From Peptococcaceae bacterium (GTDB lineage Bacteria; Bacillota; DSM-12270; Thermacetogeniales; Thermacetogeniaceae), in assembly GCA_003160265.1 (NCBI GenBank), contig PLQY01000084.1:2558-14532 (forward strand): a DNA stretch of 11,975 bases, in the 5' to 3' direction. Shown piece by piece: positions 1 to 6,472 of the stretch. Positions within the stretch are counted from its first letter, which is position 1. The number at the start of each line of letters is the position of its first letter. The position numbers and the translations under genes were made by a program. The notes under the pieces were generated by a model that was not told the origin of the DNA, ran no database searches, and worked only from the letters and a program-made list of their open reading frames with translations.

Positions 1-54
1 ACAAGGTGCAGGAACTGCCAGACAGGAGCCGCTGCTCCCGGTCTAACCGGCGAC

Positions 55-423
55 TTACTGCTCCATCTTTTCCAGGAGATCACCGGCGTCCTTGAACCAC
101 TCGTTCAGGGCATCAGCCAGGATCTTCTGAACGTCGGCCATAAGCTGGGTAAACCGGTACTCCGCCCCCAAGTGGTCCCTCAAGGTCGGGTTGAGGTTGA
201 CGAGCTCGGACACCTGCTGCATCCGCTGCTTCTTATCCGCATCCGCCTCTCGCCCCATCACCTTGTCCATTTCCAGTTCCCACAGCAGGCGCCGCATCTC
301 GTTCAGCATTTCCTTGTTCTTCGGGTCCGCCTCGAGCTGCTTCCTGGAGTCCAGCCAGGCCCGGTATTCACCTGAAGCCTTCAGAGCGCGGGCTAATTCA
401 TGAGCCTGATCATAGGCGTTCAT
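55..423 (-). CDS. YlbF-family regulator protein (YlbF/YmcA-like)
   Basis: This 122-residue, strongly charged and predominantly helical protein matches the YlbF/YmcA (Com_YlbF) family in length and layout. It starts MNAYDQAHELARALKASGEY, continues with a long Lys/Glu/Arg-rich helix (about residues 20-65), and has a second helical part ending LLEKMEQ. Members in Bacillus form small helical complexes that affect competence, biofilm formation and RNase Y-dependent RNA processing; a similar role here is only inferred. No signal peptide, membrane segment or catalytic motif is visible, so it should be cytosolic. The ATG at 423 is preceded by a G-rich ribosome site (GGGGGTG) about 5 bases upstream. 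It lies downstream of the exchanger gene on the same strand, but about 180 bases and a large hairpin separate them, so co-transcription is uncertain. Two small hairpins without a T-run (25-38 and 38-50) follow the stop codon. Confidence 0.8.
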   Translation of the reverse strand: MNAYDQAHELARALKASGEYRAWLDSRKQLEADPKNKEMLNEMRRLLWELEMDKVMGREADADKKQRMQQVSELVNLNPTLRDHLGAEYRFTQLMADVQKILADALNEWFKDAGDLLEKMEQ

Positions 424-466
424 CGTTGCACCCCCATCGTTTCATGATTTTTATCACAGATGACTA

Positions 467-514
467 CCCGCTCTAATACCCCCGCTTCTTATGAAGCGGT
501 GGGATAAGAGCGGG
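467..514. repeat. Two-tier hairpin element in the gap between two minus-strand genes
   Basis: An outer perfect 8-bp stem (CCCGCTCT at 467-474 with AGAGCGGG at 507-514) encloses an inner perfect 7-bp stem (CCGCTTC at 482-488, loop TTAT, GAAGCGG at 493-499). The inner stem can be extended by two further C:G pairs past one mismatch. No T-run follows on either strand, so it is not a normal intrinsic terminator. The nested form recalls REP-like elements or the terminal hairpins of IS200/IS605-type elements, but no transposase is next to it. Read on the minus strand it would lie in the 5' leader of the YlbF-family gene. The structure is seen directly; its nature is inferred. Confidence 0.6.
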
Positions 515-601
515 CTCTCCGCGAGAAGGTATCCCCCTAAAAGTTAACACCAATCGGGCAGCCGGTAAAGGGTTATCCTGATAAAGATCAGGTAGAGGCT
601 T

Positions 602-1612
602 TCAGTGAAATGCCGTTACTATTGGTTGTAGCAGGGTTGTCCCAAGAAAAACCAGGTAGAAGAGCCCTCCCATCAGGAGAATGAAAGCATTCAGGTTCTT
701 TCCAATCTTCAGGCTGAGATAGACCAATCCGGCAGAGGCACAAGTCAACAGGATCGGCGTCAGCGAGCCGGGCACGAAATGCCAGTTGCCGGTTATAATA
801 CCGATACTGGGCAGGATAGCACTCTGAAAGACCATCGCTCCGGTGATATTGCCGATCGCCAAGGTGTCCTTGCGCCGCCTGAGCCAGATAATACTGTTGA
901 ACTTCTCAGGCAGTTCTGTGGCTATAGGGGCGACGATCAGAGACAGGAAAAAGATGGGAATGTCCAGCAACAGGGAGATTGCGGAAACCTGGTGAATGAA
1001 CAGCTCCGCCCCGCCGATCAGCAGACCGACTGCAAACACAACTTGAAAAAGGACCATGAAGAGGCGCGGCCTGTTTTTCCCGGCGCTGAAGAACAGCGGG
1101 CGGAGGTCCGGTGCCTGGCCATGAGCCGGTGCCCTCCTGAGGGTTAAAAATACATAGAATAAGTAACTGCCCAGCAGCATCCCCATCAGATAGGGCTTCC
1201 ACCGGTCAGGAGCGAAGGCGGCGTAGAAGCCAAGGCTGTAACCGAAGAAGAAGAACAGCAAATCCCGCTGGATGATCCCCGGGTTGATTTCCAGGCGGGG
1301 GAAGCTTGGCCGCTTTCGGGCCTCCAGCACCACCACCAGGCCGCTGATAAAAAAGGCGAGGGTGCTGAGCATGAAGGGAGCGCCTAGGATCGCTCCGATG
1401 CCAACCTGCTGTTGATCCACGCCTTTGCCGGTGATAAAGGCGATCAGCGGGATCAGGGACTCGGGCAGGGCTGTACCCACCGCCGCCAGGATGCTGCCGA
1501 CGGCGCCTTCAGCCAGGTGGAGGCGCAGCCCCAGCCATTCCACACTGTTGGTGAAGATCTCCGCTGCCGCCAGAATGATTCCCAGGCTCACAAACAGCAG
1601 GACAAAGTCCAT
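602..1612 (-). CDS. Sodium/calcium exchanger family (CaCA) membrane protein
   Basis: This 336-residue polytopic membrane protein belongs to the Ca2+:cation antiporter superfamily. The two inverted alpha repeats that bind the ion are visible: alpha-1 around residues 39-60 (GSILAAVGTALPESLIPLIA, with Pro50-Glu51) and alpha-2 around 227-243 (VAPIATELPEKFNSIIW, with Pro235-Glu236). Each half has about five hydrophobic segments, with a charged loop near residues 97-115 and another at 158-183. The length is close to the 310-350 usual for prokaryotic members. It probably exchanges Ca2+ (or another cation) for Na+ or H+ across the cytoplasmic membrane; the ion is not predictable from the sequence. 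The start at 1612 has a good ribosome site (AAGGAG near 1622-1627, spacing about 9). It begins 37 bases after a phosphatase-like fragment on the same strand. Confidence 0.87.
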   Translation of the reverse strand: MDFVLLFVSLGIILAAAEIFTNSVEWLGLRLHLAEGAVGSILAAVGTALPESLIPLIAFITGKGVDQQQVGIGAILGAPFMLSTLAFFISGLVVVLEARKRPSFPRLEINPGIIQRDLLFFFFGYSLGFYAAFAPDRWKPYLMGMLLGSYLFYVFLTLRRAPAHGQAPDLRPLFFSAGKNRPRLFMVLFQVVFAVGLLIGGAELFIHQVSAISLLLDIPIFFLSLIVAPIATELPEKFNSIIWLRRRKDTLAIGNITGAMVFQSAILPSIGIITGNWHFVPGSLTPILLTCASAGLVYLSLKIGKNLNAFILLMGGLFYLVFLGTTLLQPIVTAFH

Positions 1613-1649
1613 CTATGTCGGCTCCTTAATTTCTGTGAGATGGGCGGGG

Positions 1650-1859
1650 CTAGCAGGCCTTGATCGCCTGCAGGGAATTCTCGGCCAGGTTCAATACAGG
1701 CCCCGCCGGCCAATAGCCGAAGACCTTGATCCGGTCGAAGTGGCCGACGATGTCAAACAGGGCGGACCGGGCAAGCTCCTCTACTAACCTAAAATATGTT
1801 CGGTAAAGCTCGTTTATATCCCACTGAGAATAAAACACCTCTGTGCCCCAGGGGATGGG
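1650..1859 (-). pseudogene. Fragment of a PHP-type histidinol-phosphatase-like gene
   Basis: The last about 69 codons of a minus-strand reading frame look like an internal part of HisJ-type histidinol phosphatases of the PHP family. Segments such as WDINELYRTYFRLVEELARS, followed by ALFDIVGHFDRIKVFGYWP and then AENSLQAIKA, fit the family pattern in which a helix precedes the metal-site histidine and a K-FG motif. The N-terminal metal-binding motif (HxH-type) and the whole C-terminal third are missing: a TAG follows AIKAC, where intact proteins go on into the next strand of the barrel. The frame stays open upstream to about 2057, but that part has no family resemblance and runs through the promoter of the neighbouring gene. 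The best reading is a decayed remnant, untranslated or not functional. Identification is from memory of the family pattern, so moderately sure. Confidence 0.5.
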
Positions 1860-1973
1860 GTATGATAGTCGACCAGCATGGCTTTTCCCACTTTCCTCGC
1901 TCGCCTGATTCCATTCTGCCCAATTAAAACATTCTTGGGGCATGCTTTCAATACCTGAGAGGCAAAAGCTTTC

Positions 1974-2002
1974 TTGTCTACCTATTGTAAACATAATACA
2001 AT
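1974..2002 (+). promoter_or_regulatory. SigA-type promoter with overlapping inverted repeat
   Basis: TTGTCT at 1974-1979 and TACAAT at 1997-2002 are separated by exactly 17 bases, which fits a housekeeping sigma factor promoter. It lies 42 bases before the TTG start of the DUF1015 gene. The -10 hexamer is also the right arm of a perfect inverted repeat, ATTGTA (1984-1989), 7 bases, TACAAT (1997-2002), so a repressor bound there would block the promoter. The operator role is inferred. Confidence 0.6.
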
Positions 2003-2043
2003 GAAGTGAGCCGCAGTCCGACGAACTGGGAGAGGTGAAAGTT

Positions 2044-3345
2044 TTGGCAGAAGTCATTCCGTTTCATGGCATCCGGTACAACACCGGCAAGACACCGGAC
2101 ATGACAGCAGTAGTGACGCCACCTTATGACGTCATCGACGCCGCAGCGCAGCAAATATATTACGAGCGGCATCCCTGCAACGTGATCCGCCTGGAGTACG
2201 GTCAACAATACCCCACCGACCATGACGCCGCCAATCGCTATACCCGCGCCGCAGATAATTACCGGGACTGGCTGCAGTCCGGCATCTTGATCCGGGAGCC
2301 GGAGGCGGCAATCTACCTGCAGGAGCAGTCATTTCAGATCAATGGATGCTGGTTTCACAGGACCGGCTTTTTTGCCAGGGTGGCTCTCGAGGAATACGCC
2401 ACCGGCAAGATCCGGCCCCACGAAGAGACCCTGTCCAAGCCTAAGGCGGACCGAATGGCCCTGTTGGCGACTTGCCAGGCCAACTTCAGCCCGGTCTTTT
2501 CCTACTACGAGGATACCGGTCTAACTCTGGAGAGTGATTTCGACAGGATAAAAAAGGCGCCGCCGCAGTTGGACCTGGTTGATGACTCCGGAGTCGTCAA
2601 CCAGCTCTGGGTGATCACCGACCCCGCCGTGCATCAGAAGGTGGCCGCCACCCTCAAGCCGCGCCCCCTCTATATCGCGGACGGCCACCACCGCTACGAG
2701 ACCGCCCTTAACTATTACCACTCAGAAAAAGATCGCTGTCCGGGGGCAGCGTTCATTCTGATGTACCTGGTGAACACCACCGATCCGGGTCTGGTCGTCC
2801 TACCCACCCACCGGATCGTGCGCAGCCTCCCGGCCCTGAACCTGGCTCTCCTCAAGGAGCGGCTTCAGGAGGACTTTGCAGTGGAAAAAACTGCTCTCCC
2901 TGCTGCCGGGCAAGTGCAGAAACTGCTCGACGGCCGCCGGCAGCCGGACCACCCAGTCCTAATGATGGTCACCACGGAACCGGCAGCCTACCTGTTGACC
3001 TTGCAGGACCACACCCGGGTCAAGCAACTTGTCCCTCAAAAATCCGAGGCCTGGTGCAGCCTGGACGTGGCAGTACTACACGTCCTGATCCTGGACAGGC
3101 TACTCGGGCTGGAACAGGAGGCGCTATCGCAGCAGGAGAACCTGACCTACACCAGGGATGAAGCGGAGGCGCTCCAGGCGGCTGCCAGCGGCCAGGCTCA
3201 GTTGTCTTTTATCCTGAACCCGACGCGGATTGAACAGGTGACTGCAGTCGCTGCCGCGGGCGATAAGATGCCCCAGAAGTCCACCTACTTCTACCCGAAG
3301 GTCCTCACCGGGCTGGTCATCAACGATCTGACATCTGAAAGGTGA
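2044..3345 (+). CDS. DUF1015 family protein
   Basis: A soluble protein of 433 residues from the preferred start. It carries the marks of the DUF1015 family: N-terminal AEVIPFHGIRYN, then VVTPPYDVI (about residue 24), an RPHEETLSKPKADR segment (about 125-137) and YIADGHHRYETALNYY (about 210-225). The biochemical function is not established to my knowledge. The DGHHR motif (about 213-217) resembles the conserved site of ParB/sulfiredoxin-fold small-molecule kinases such as archaeal SerK, so a nucleotide-dependent role on a small substrate is possible but is inference. Start choice: a TTG at 2044 gives the typical family N terminus with Met replacing Leu before AEV, and places GGGAGAGG (2028-2035) 8 bases upstream. 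The GTG at 2035 would overlap that ribosome site. It is transcribed alone from its own promoter. The C-terminal part is less conserved. Confidence 0.85.
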   Translation: MAEVIPFHGIRYNTGKTPDMTAVVTPPYDVIDAAAQQIYYERHPCNVIRLEYGQQYPTDHDAANRYTRAADNYRDWLQSGILIREPEAAIYLQEQSFQINGCWFHRTGFFARVALEEYATGKIRPHEETLSKPKADRMALLATCQANFSPVFSYYEDTGLTLESDFDRIKKAPPQLDLVDDSGVVNQLWVITDPAVHQKVAATLKPRPLYIADGHHRYETALNYYHSEKDRCPGAAFILMYLVNTTDPGLVVLPTHRIVRSLPALNLALLKERLQEDFAVEKTALPAAGQVQKLLDGRRQPDHPVLMMVTTEPAAYLLTLQDHTRVKQLVPQKSEAWCSLDVAVLHVLILDRLLGLEQEALSQQENLTYTRDEAEALQAAASGQAQLSFILNPTRIEQVTAVAAAGDKMPQKSTYFYPKVLTGLVINDLTSER

Positions 3346-3520
3346 GAGGGTGAAGGTAAGATGTGTGATCCCATTCGCACCGGCAGAACTGGCACATAGG
3401 CATGCTTGCAGCCGGCAAGGCTCAGAGGCTGCCAATGCTTTTGCATCATCAGGCGGGCGTCTGCCACTGCTTTCTCCCGCCAGGTTCTGGATTCCAACCG
3501 TCACACTACGCCCTCCAGTT

Positions 3521-3536
3521 ACCCGCTTTAGCGGGT
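3521..3536. repeat. Small perfect hairpin over the mobB stop codon
   Basis: ACCCGC (3521-3526), loop TTTA, GCGGGT (3531-3536). The mobB stop codon (TAA on the minus strand, 3528-3530) falls in the loop and first stem base. No T-run follows on either strand. The 175 bases from 3346 to 3520 hold no convincing gene, only one looser GGCGGG/CCCGCC inverted repeat (3452-3457 with 3476-3481). The hairpin may weakly terminate both converging genes or may be a mobile-element scar. Similar CCCGCTT-type hairpins lie at 467-514 and 4066-4079. Confidence 0.5.
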
Positions 3537-4037
3537 GGGGCGCCGACCACTATTCTTTAGGAAGCGGCTCTCGATAAAGTCTGATAACGGCTCGATCTTG
3601 TCCGGACGGAAAACGGGTACACCGTTCTCAACCGGCATATCGCTGACTACCACCGCCAAGTCGCTGCCCAGGGACAGCCTTCTCTCCGAGAACCCCTGCC
3701 TCAAAACTTCGATCTTCGGCCCCGGTTGGGACTTGAAGCCTTCGGCCAGGATCAGGTCGACATCCTCGATCATGCCGGCCAACTCGGCCAGGGTCGGTTC
3801 TGCATCATGGCGGGTATGCACCGTCAAGGATTCCGGGCCGACCACCACCACCCGGTTAGCCCCAGCCTGAAAGAACTGCCAGGAATCCTTCCCCCGGTTG
3901 TCGATCTCGTAACCGTGAGCGGCGTGCTTGACTGCAGCCACACGATAGCCCCTGGCTGCCAGGTTGTTGATTATCCCGGCGATCAGCGTTGTCTTTCCCG
4001 TATTCGCATGCCCCACCACAGAAACCACTGCGGCCAT
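3528..4037 (-). CDS. mobB: Molybdopterin-guanine dinucleotide biosynthesis protein MobB
   Basis: A 169-residue P-loop GTPase of the MobB family, which assists MobA in forming the molybdopterin guanine dinucleotide cofactor in the cytosol. A Walker A motif GHANTGKTT sits at residues 9-17. The family segment VAAVKHAAHGYEIDNRGKDS follows, continued by WQFFQAGA, and later DLILAEGFK. Length agrees with the family. The ATG at 4037 is preferred because it places the P-loop at the expected distance from the N terminus and has AAAGGAAG just upstream. The frame is open further upstream to 4115, but that extension is Arg/Lys-rich and passes through a hairpin. No other molybdenum-cofactor gene is present in the window, so it is a lone mobB. 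The extreme C terminus (SGRRPTR) runs into a hairpin containing the stop codon, so the last few residues may not be native. Confidence 0.9.
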   Translation of the reverse strand: MAAVVSVVGHANTGKTTLIAGIINNLAARGYRVAAVKHAAHGYEIDNRGKDSWQFFQAGANRVVVVGPESLTVHTRHDAEPTLAELAGMIEDVDLILAEGFKSQPGPKIEVLRQGFSERRLSLGSDLAVVVSDMPVENGVPVFRPDKIEPLSDFIESRFLKNSGRRPTR

Positions 4038-4065
4038 ATGTCTTCCTTTCTTACATAGTGCGGGT

Positions 4066-4079
4066 GCCCGCTTGCGGGC
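4066..4079. repeat. Short GC-rich inverted repeat upstream of mobB
   Basis: GCCCGC (4066-4071), TT, GCGGGC (4074-4079), giving a short GC-rich hairpin in what would be the mobB leader. It resembles the CCCGCTT core of the hairpins at 467-514 and 3521-3536. Its function is unknown and it may be a chance palindrome in G+C-rich DNA. Confidence 0.3.
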
Positions 4080-4115
4080 GCGGGGTTCCTTAAAAACAGA
4101 CATTTTGAACCTCAC

Positions 4116-4374
4116 TATGATTTTACCAAAAACAACCGGAAAAACCCACCCCTTGGGTCGGGAAGAGAGCCCTAAACAGCACTTATCTTAATACAAATTT
4201 CGGGGTTATAATTATATTATTTATAGGACACTGCAACGCTGAAGGGGATGGTGTGCGGTGACTAAAAAAGGGGAATAAGCCGGATAGAGCAATCACTCTC
4301 ATCGCCAGGGTCTTACATAAATACACCCGGCTCTTCAAATACTAAAGAGAAACAAAGAACCGGGAGGTATCACT
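4116..4374. promoter_or_regulatory. Divergent intergenic region between mobB and the stress-protein gene
   Basis: A gene-free, markedly A+T-rich stretch between two divergently read genes. On the plus strand, 4207-4212 (TATAAT) and 4215-4220 (TATTAT) are good -10 candidates, but no convincing -35 is 17 bases upstream. This would leave a leader of about 150 bases before the ATG at 4375. On the minus strand, a TAAAAT near 4124-4129 could serve mobB, also with a poor -35. A small inverted repeat ACCCA/TGGGT (4144-4158) is followed on the minus strand by five Ts and could be a weak attenuator for mobB. No classic SigB promoter (GTTT/GGGTAT) was found. Confidence 0.3.
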
Positions 4375-4854
4375 ATGGCATCAGTTGCTCTTGGCATCTT
4401 CGAAAGCCGCGACCAGGCCGAGAGGTCGGTGCAGGAACTGCGCAACAAGGGGTTCGACCAGGAGATCTCCGTAGTCGCCCATGACGACAACAAGGGTCAA
4501 TCATCCGGGCTCAGTATGAAGAAAGATACGGACTCCACCATGGACGGGATCACCACCGGAGGTGTGCTGGGAGGCGTGGCCGGCCTGGCGGTCGGAGCAG
4601 GCGCCCTATTCATCCCCGGCATCGGCCCCCTGATCGCCGCAGGGCCGATCGCCGGACTGTTGTCCGGCGCTGTCACCGGTGGCATCGCCGGAGGCCTGAT
4701 TGACTGGGGCATCCCCGCCGAGGAGAGCCATCACTACGAGGAGGACATCAAGCAGGGCAAGACCCTGGTAGCCGTTCACAGTGGCGGCCCCAAACTCGAT
4801 GACGCGGCCCACATTCTTCGCCAGCACGGCGCCCACGACGTCAAGTCTTACTAA
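4375..4854 (+). CDS. Glycine-zipper general stress protein (YflT-like)
   Basis: This 159-residue protein has an N-terminal alpha/beta part typical of YflT-type general stress proteins (ASVALGIFESRDQAERSVQE, then LRNKGFDQEISVVAHD). A Gly/Ala-rich hydrophobic block at residues 60-112 (GGVLGGVAGLAVGAG, then GPLIAAGPIAGLLSGAVTGG) contains repeated GxxxG patterns and could form one or two membrane-inserting helical hairpins. A polar C-terminal domain (HHYEEDIKQGKTLVAVHS, then HGAHDVKSY) closes it. Related proteins are induced by heat, salt or cold, and their mechanism is unknown; stress induction here is inferred. The ribosome site GGGAGG lies 7 bases before the ATG. The gene stands alone, between a long A+T-rich leader and a strong terminator. 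Confidence 0.8.
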   Translation: MASVALGIFESRDQAERSVQELRNKGFDQEISVVAHDDNKGQSSGLSMKKDTDSTMDGITTGGVLGGVAGLAVGAGALFIPGIGPLIAAGPIAGLLSGAVTGGIAGGLIDWGIPAEESHHYEEDIKQGKTLVAVHSGGPKLDDAAHILRQHGAHDVKSY

Positions 4855-4873
4855 AACACCATAAAACTTCGTA

Positions 4874-4904
4874 AAAAGCCAGGGCTACATATGCCCTGGC
4901 TTTT
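4874..4904. terminator. Strong bidirectional intrinsic terminator
   Basis: A perfect 12-bp stem (AAAAGCCAGGGC at 4874-4885, loop TACATAT, GCCCTGGCTTTT at 4893-4904) has a T-run on the plus strand and an A-run at the left that becomes a T-run on the minus strand. It lies between two converging transcripts and should end both the stress-protein gene and the six-gene operon whose last stop is at 4970. Confidence 0.92.
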
Positions 4905-4969
4905 AATCTGGACAGATGAAAACCGATTTCTGCTTTTTCCCACTTCTGCCTTTGTGCTTCTGACATCCA

Positions 4970-6472
4970 TTAACGGCCGGAGGGTTTGATGCCCAGCACG
5001 TCCAGTTCCACCTGGTTGAGGCCGACACCCCTCAGGCGCTCCCGGCTGCCCCGCAGGCTCTCGATGGCGTTCACCCCGAGGGCGCCCAGAAAGTCCTTCA
5101 GTTCAAGAGACCAACCGCGCAGCAGATTGACCAGCCGTTCGGTCGTCTCTTCCGTCTCCAGGCGCCGGGTCAGCTCCGGGCGCTGGGTGGCAATTCCCCA
5201 GGAGCAGTTGCCGGTGTTGCACTTCTGGCACAGGTGGCAACCCATGGCCAGCAGGGCTGCCGTGCCGATGGCGACCACATCCGCCCCCAGGGCGATGGCC
5301 TTGGCCACATCACCGCTGTTCCTGATGCCTCCGGCCGCTATCAGGGTCACCTGGTTGCGGATGCCCTCCTGGTGCAGCCGGTCATCCACGGCGGCAATCG
5401 CCATCTCGATGGGGATGCCGATGTTGTCGCGGATCATGGTGGGAGCTGCTCCCGTGCCGCCACGGAAGCCATCGATATAAACGAAGTCCGCCCCGGCCCT
5501 GGCGATGCCGCTGGCGATGGCCGCCACGTTGTGCACGGCGGCAATCTTCACCCCGACCGGCTTAGAATAACGGGTAGCCTCTTTTAAAGCATAGATCAGT
5601 TGCGACAGGTCCTCGATGGAGTAGATGTCGTGATGCGGCGCCGGCGAGAGGGCGTCGCTGCCCTCGGGGATCATCCTGGTCTGGGAGACCTCCTGGCTGA
5701 CCTTCTCGCCCGGGAGGTGCCCGCCGATGCCCGGCTTTGCCCCCTGCCCGATCTTGATCTCCACCGCCGCCCCCCGGTCCAGGTACTCCTGGTCGACCCC
5801 GAAGCGCCCGGATGCCACCTGGACAATAATCCGGTCGCTGTAGGGATAAAGCTCTTTATGCAAGCCGCCCTCCCCGGTGTTCATGAGTGAGCCGGCGAGA
5901 GAGGCCGCCCGGGCCAGAGCTTTGTGTGCCTGCAGGCTGATGGCGCCGTAGGACATGGCCGCAAAAATGATCGGGGTTTCCAGGGCCACCTGCGGGCCGA
6001 GCCTGGTGGCCAGCGCACCGCCGGTCCGTTCTGCAAACTCCAGGGCGTTGGGCTTGCTCCCCAGGTAAGTCCGCAGCTCCATCGGCTCCCTCAGAGGGTC
6101 GATGGACGGGTTGGTCACCTGGCAGGCATCCAGGACCATGCGATCGAAGTAGCTGACATAGGGGCGATCGTTGCCCATGCCGGTAAACAGCATGCCGCCG
6201 GCCTCTGCCTGCTTGTAGATGGACTTGATGTCGTTGGCGGTCCAGTAATCGTTGCTCTTGAAGGCGAGAGGATTCCGTTCCACCGTGATTGCCCCTTCAG
6301 GGCAGAAGGCCACACAGCGCTGGCAGGCCACGCATCTGGTGTTATCGGGCGTTACCCGGTCCAGGAAGCTGAGCGCTCCAAAACCGCAATTGAGTACGCA
6401 GCGTTTGCAACGCCGGCACTGCCGGTGATCTATCTTGACCAGGAAATCGGGCGATACCAGACTCCTCATCAT
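4970..6472 (-). CDS. Glutamate synthase FMN/ferredoxin subunit, archaeal type (GltB2-like)
   Basis: This 500-residue protein corresponds to the central synthase domain of GltB, with an extra N-terminal ferredoxin module. Residues 19-29 (C19, C22, C25, C29) and 47-57 (C47, C50, C53, C57, then Pro) can bind two [4Fe-4S] clusters. The rest is the FMN-binding TIM barrel, with segments [55 protein letters not shown] and [20 protein letters not shown]. Near residue 412, [12 protein letters not shown] followed by SWGIATQ matches the C-x5-C-x4-C [3Fe-4S] motif of glutamate synthases (C412, C418, C423), with an added Cys415. It should reduce 2-iminoglutarate, made from 2-oxoglutarate and ammonia, to glutamate. 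It overlaps the glutaminase gene by 4 bases (ATGA), so the two are translationally coupled. No GltD reductase is adjacent, so the electron source must be ferredoxin or the operon's own thiol/Hdr proteins. Confidence 0.92.
   Translation of the reverse strand: MMRSLVSPDFLVKIDHRQCRRCKRCVLNCGFGALSFLDRVTPDNTRCVACQRCVAFCPEGAITVERNPLAFKSNDYWTANDIKSIYKQAEAGGMLFTGMGNDRPYVSYFDRMVLDACQVTNPSIDPLREPMELRTYLGSKPNALEFAERTGGALATRLGPQVALETPIIFAAMSYGAISLQAHKALARAASLAGSLMNTGEGGLHKELYPYSDRIIVQVASGRFGVDQEYLDRGAAVEIKIGQGAKPGIGGHLPGEKVSQEVSQTRMIPEGSDALSPAPHHDIYSIEDLSQLIYALKEATRYSKPVGVKIAAVHNVAAIASGIARAGADFVYIDGFRGGTGAAPTMIRDNIGIPIEMAIAAVDDRLHQEGIRNQVTLIAAGGIRNSGDVAKAIALGADVVAIGTAALLAMGCHLCQKCNTGNCSWGIATQRPELTRRLETEETTERLVNLLRGWSLELKDFLGALGVNAIESLRGSRERLRGVGLNQVELDVLGIKPSGR

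Noticed and set aside
25..50. Two small hairpins after the YlbF-family gene as a terminator
   Set aside because: Stems of 5 bp each with no T-run; the window ends too soon to judge.
577..592. Hairpin CCTGAT-AAAG-ATCAGG just after the exchanger gene as its terminator
   Set aside because: Only a 6-bp stem of moderate strength, and no T-run follows on the minus strand.
779..1147. Plus-strand open frame of 122 codons opposite the exchanger gene
   Set aside because: It is antisense to a clear membrane-protein gene and its composition is that of a frame shadow.
1975..2005. TnrA or GlnR site at the DUF1015 promoter
   Set aside because: The repeat has TGTAA-N5-ATACA spacing, which does not fit the 17-base TGTNA-N7-TNACA pattern.
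3291..3497. Minus-strand open stretch of 68 codons (WREKAVADARLMMQKHW...) as a small gene
   Set aside because: It overlaps the end of the DUF1015 gene and has no ribosome site or recognisable family. Its middle looks protein-like, so it could be an element remnant, but this cannot be supported.
4238..4277. Very short open frames (ATGGTGTGCGGTGAC-stop; GTGACTAAA...-stop) as a leader peptide before the stress gene
   Set aside because: Only five and six codons, with no regulatory codon run and no attenuator hairpin after them.
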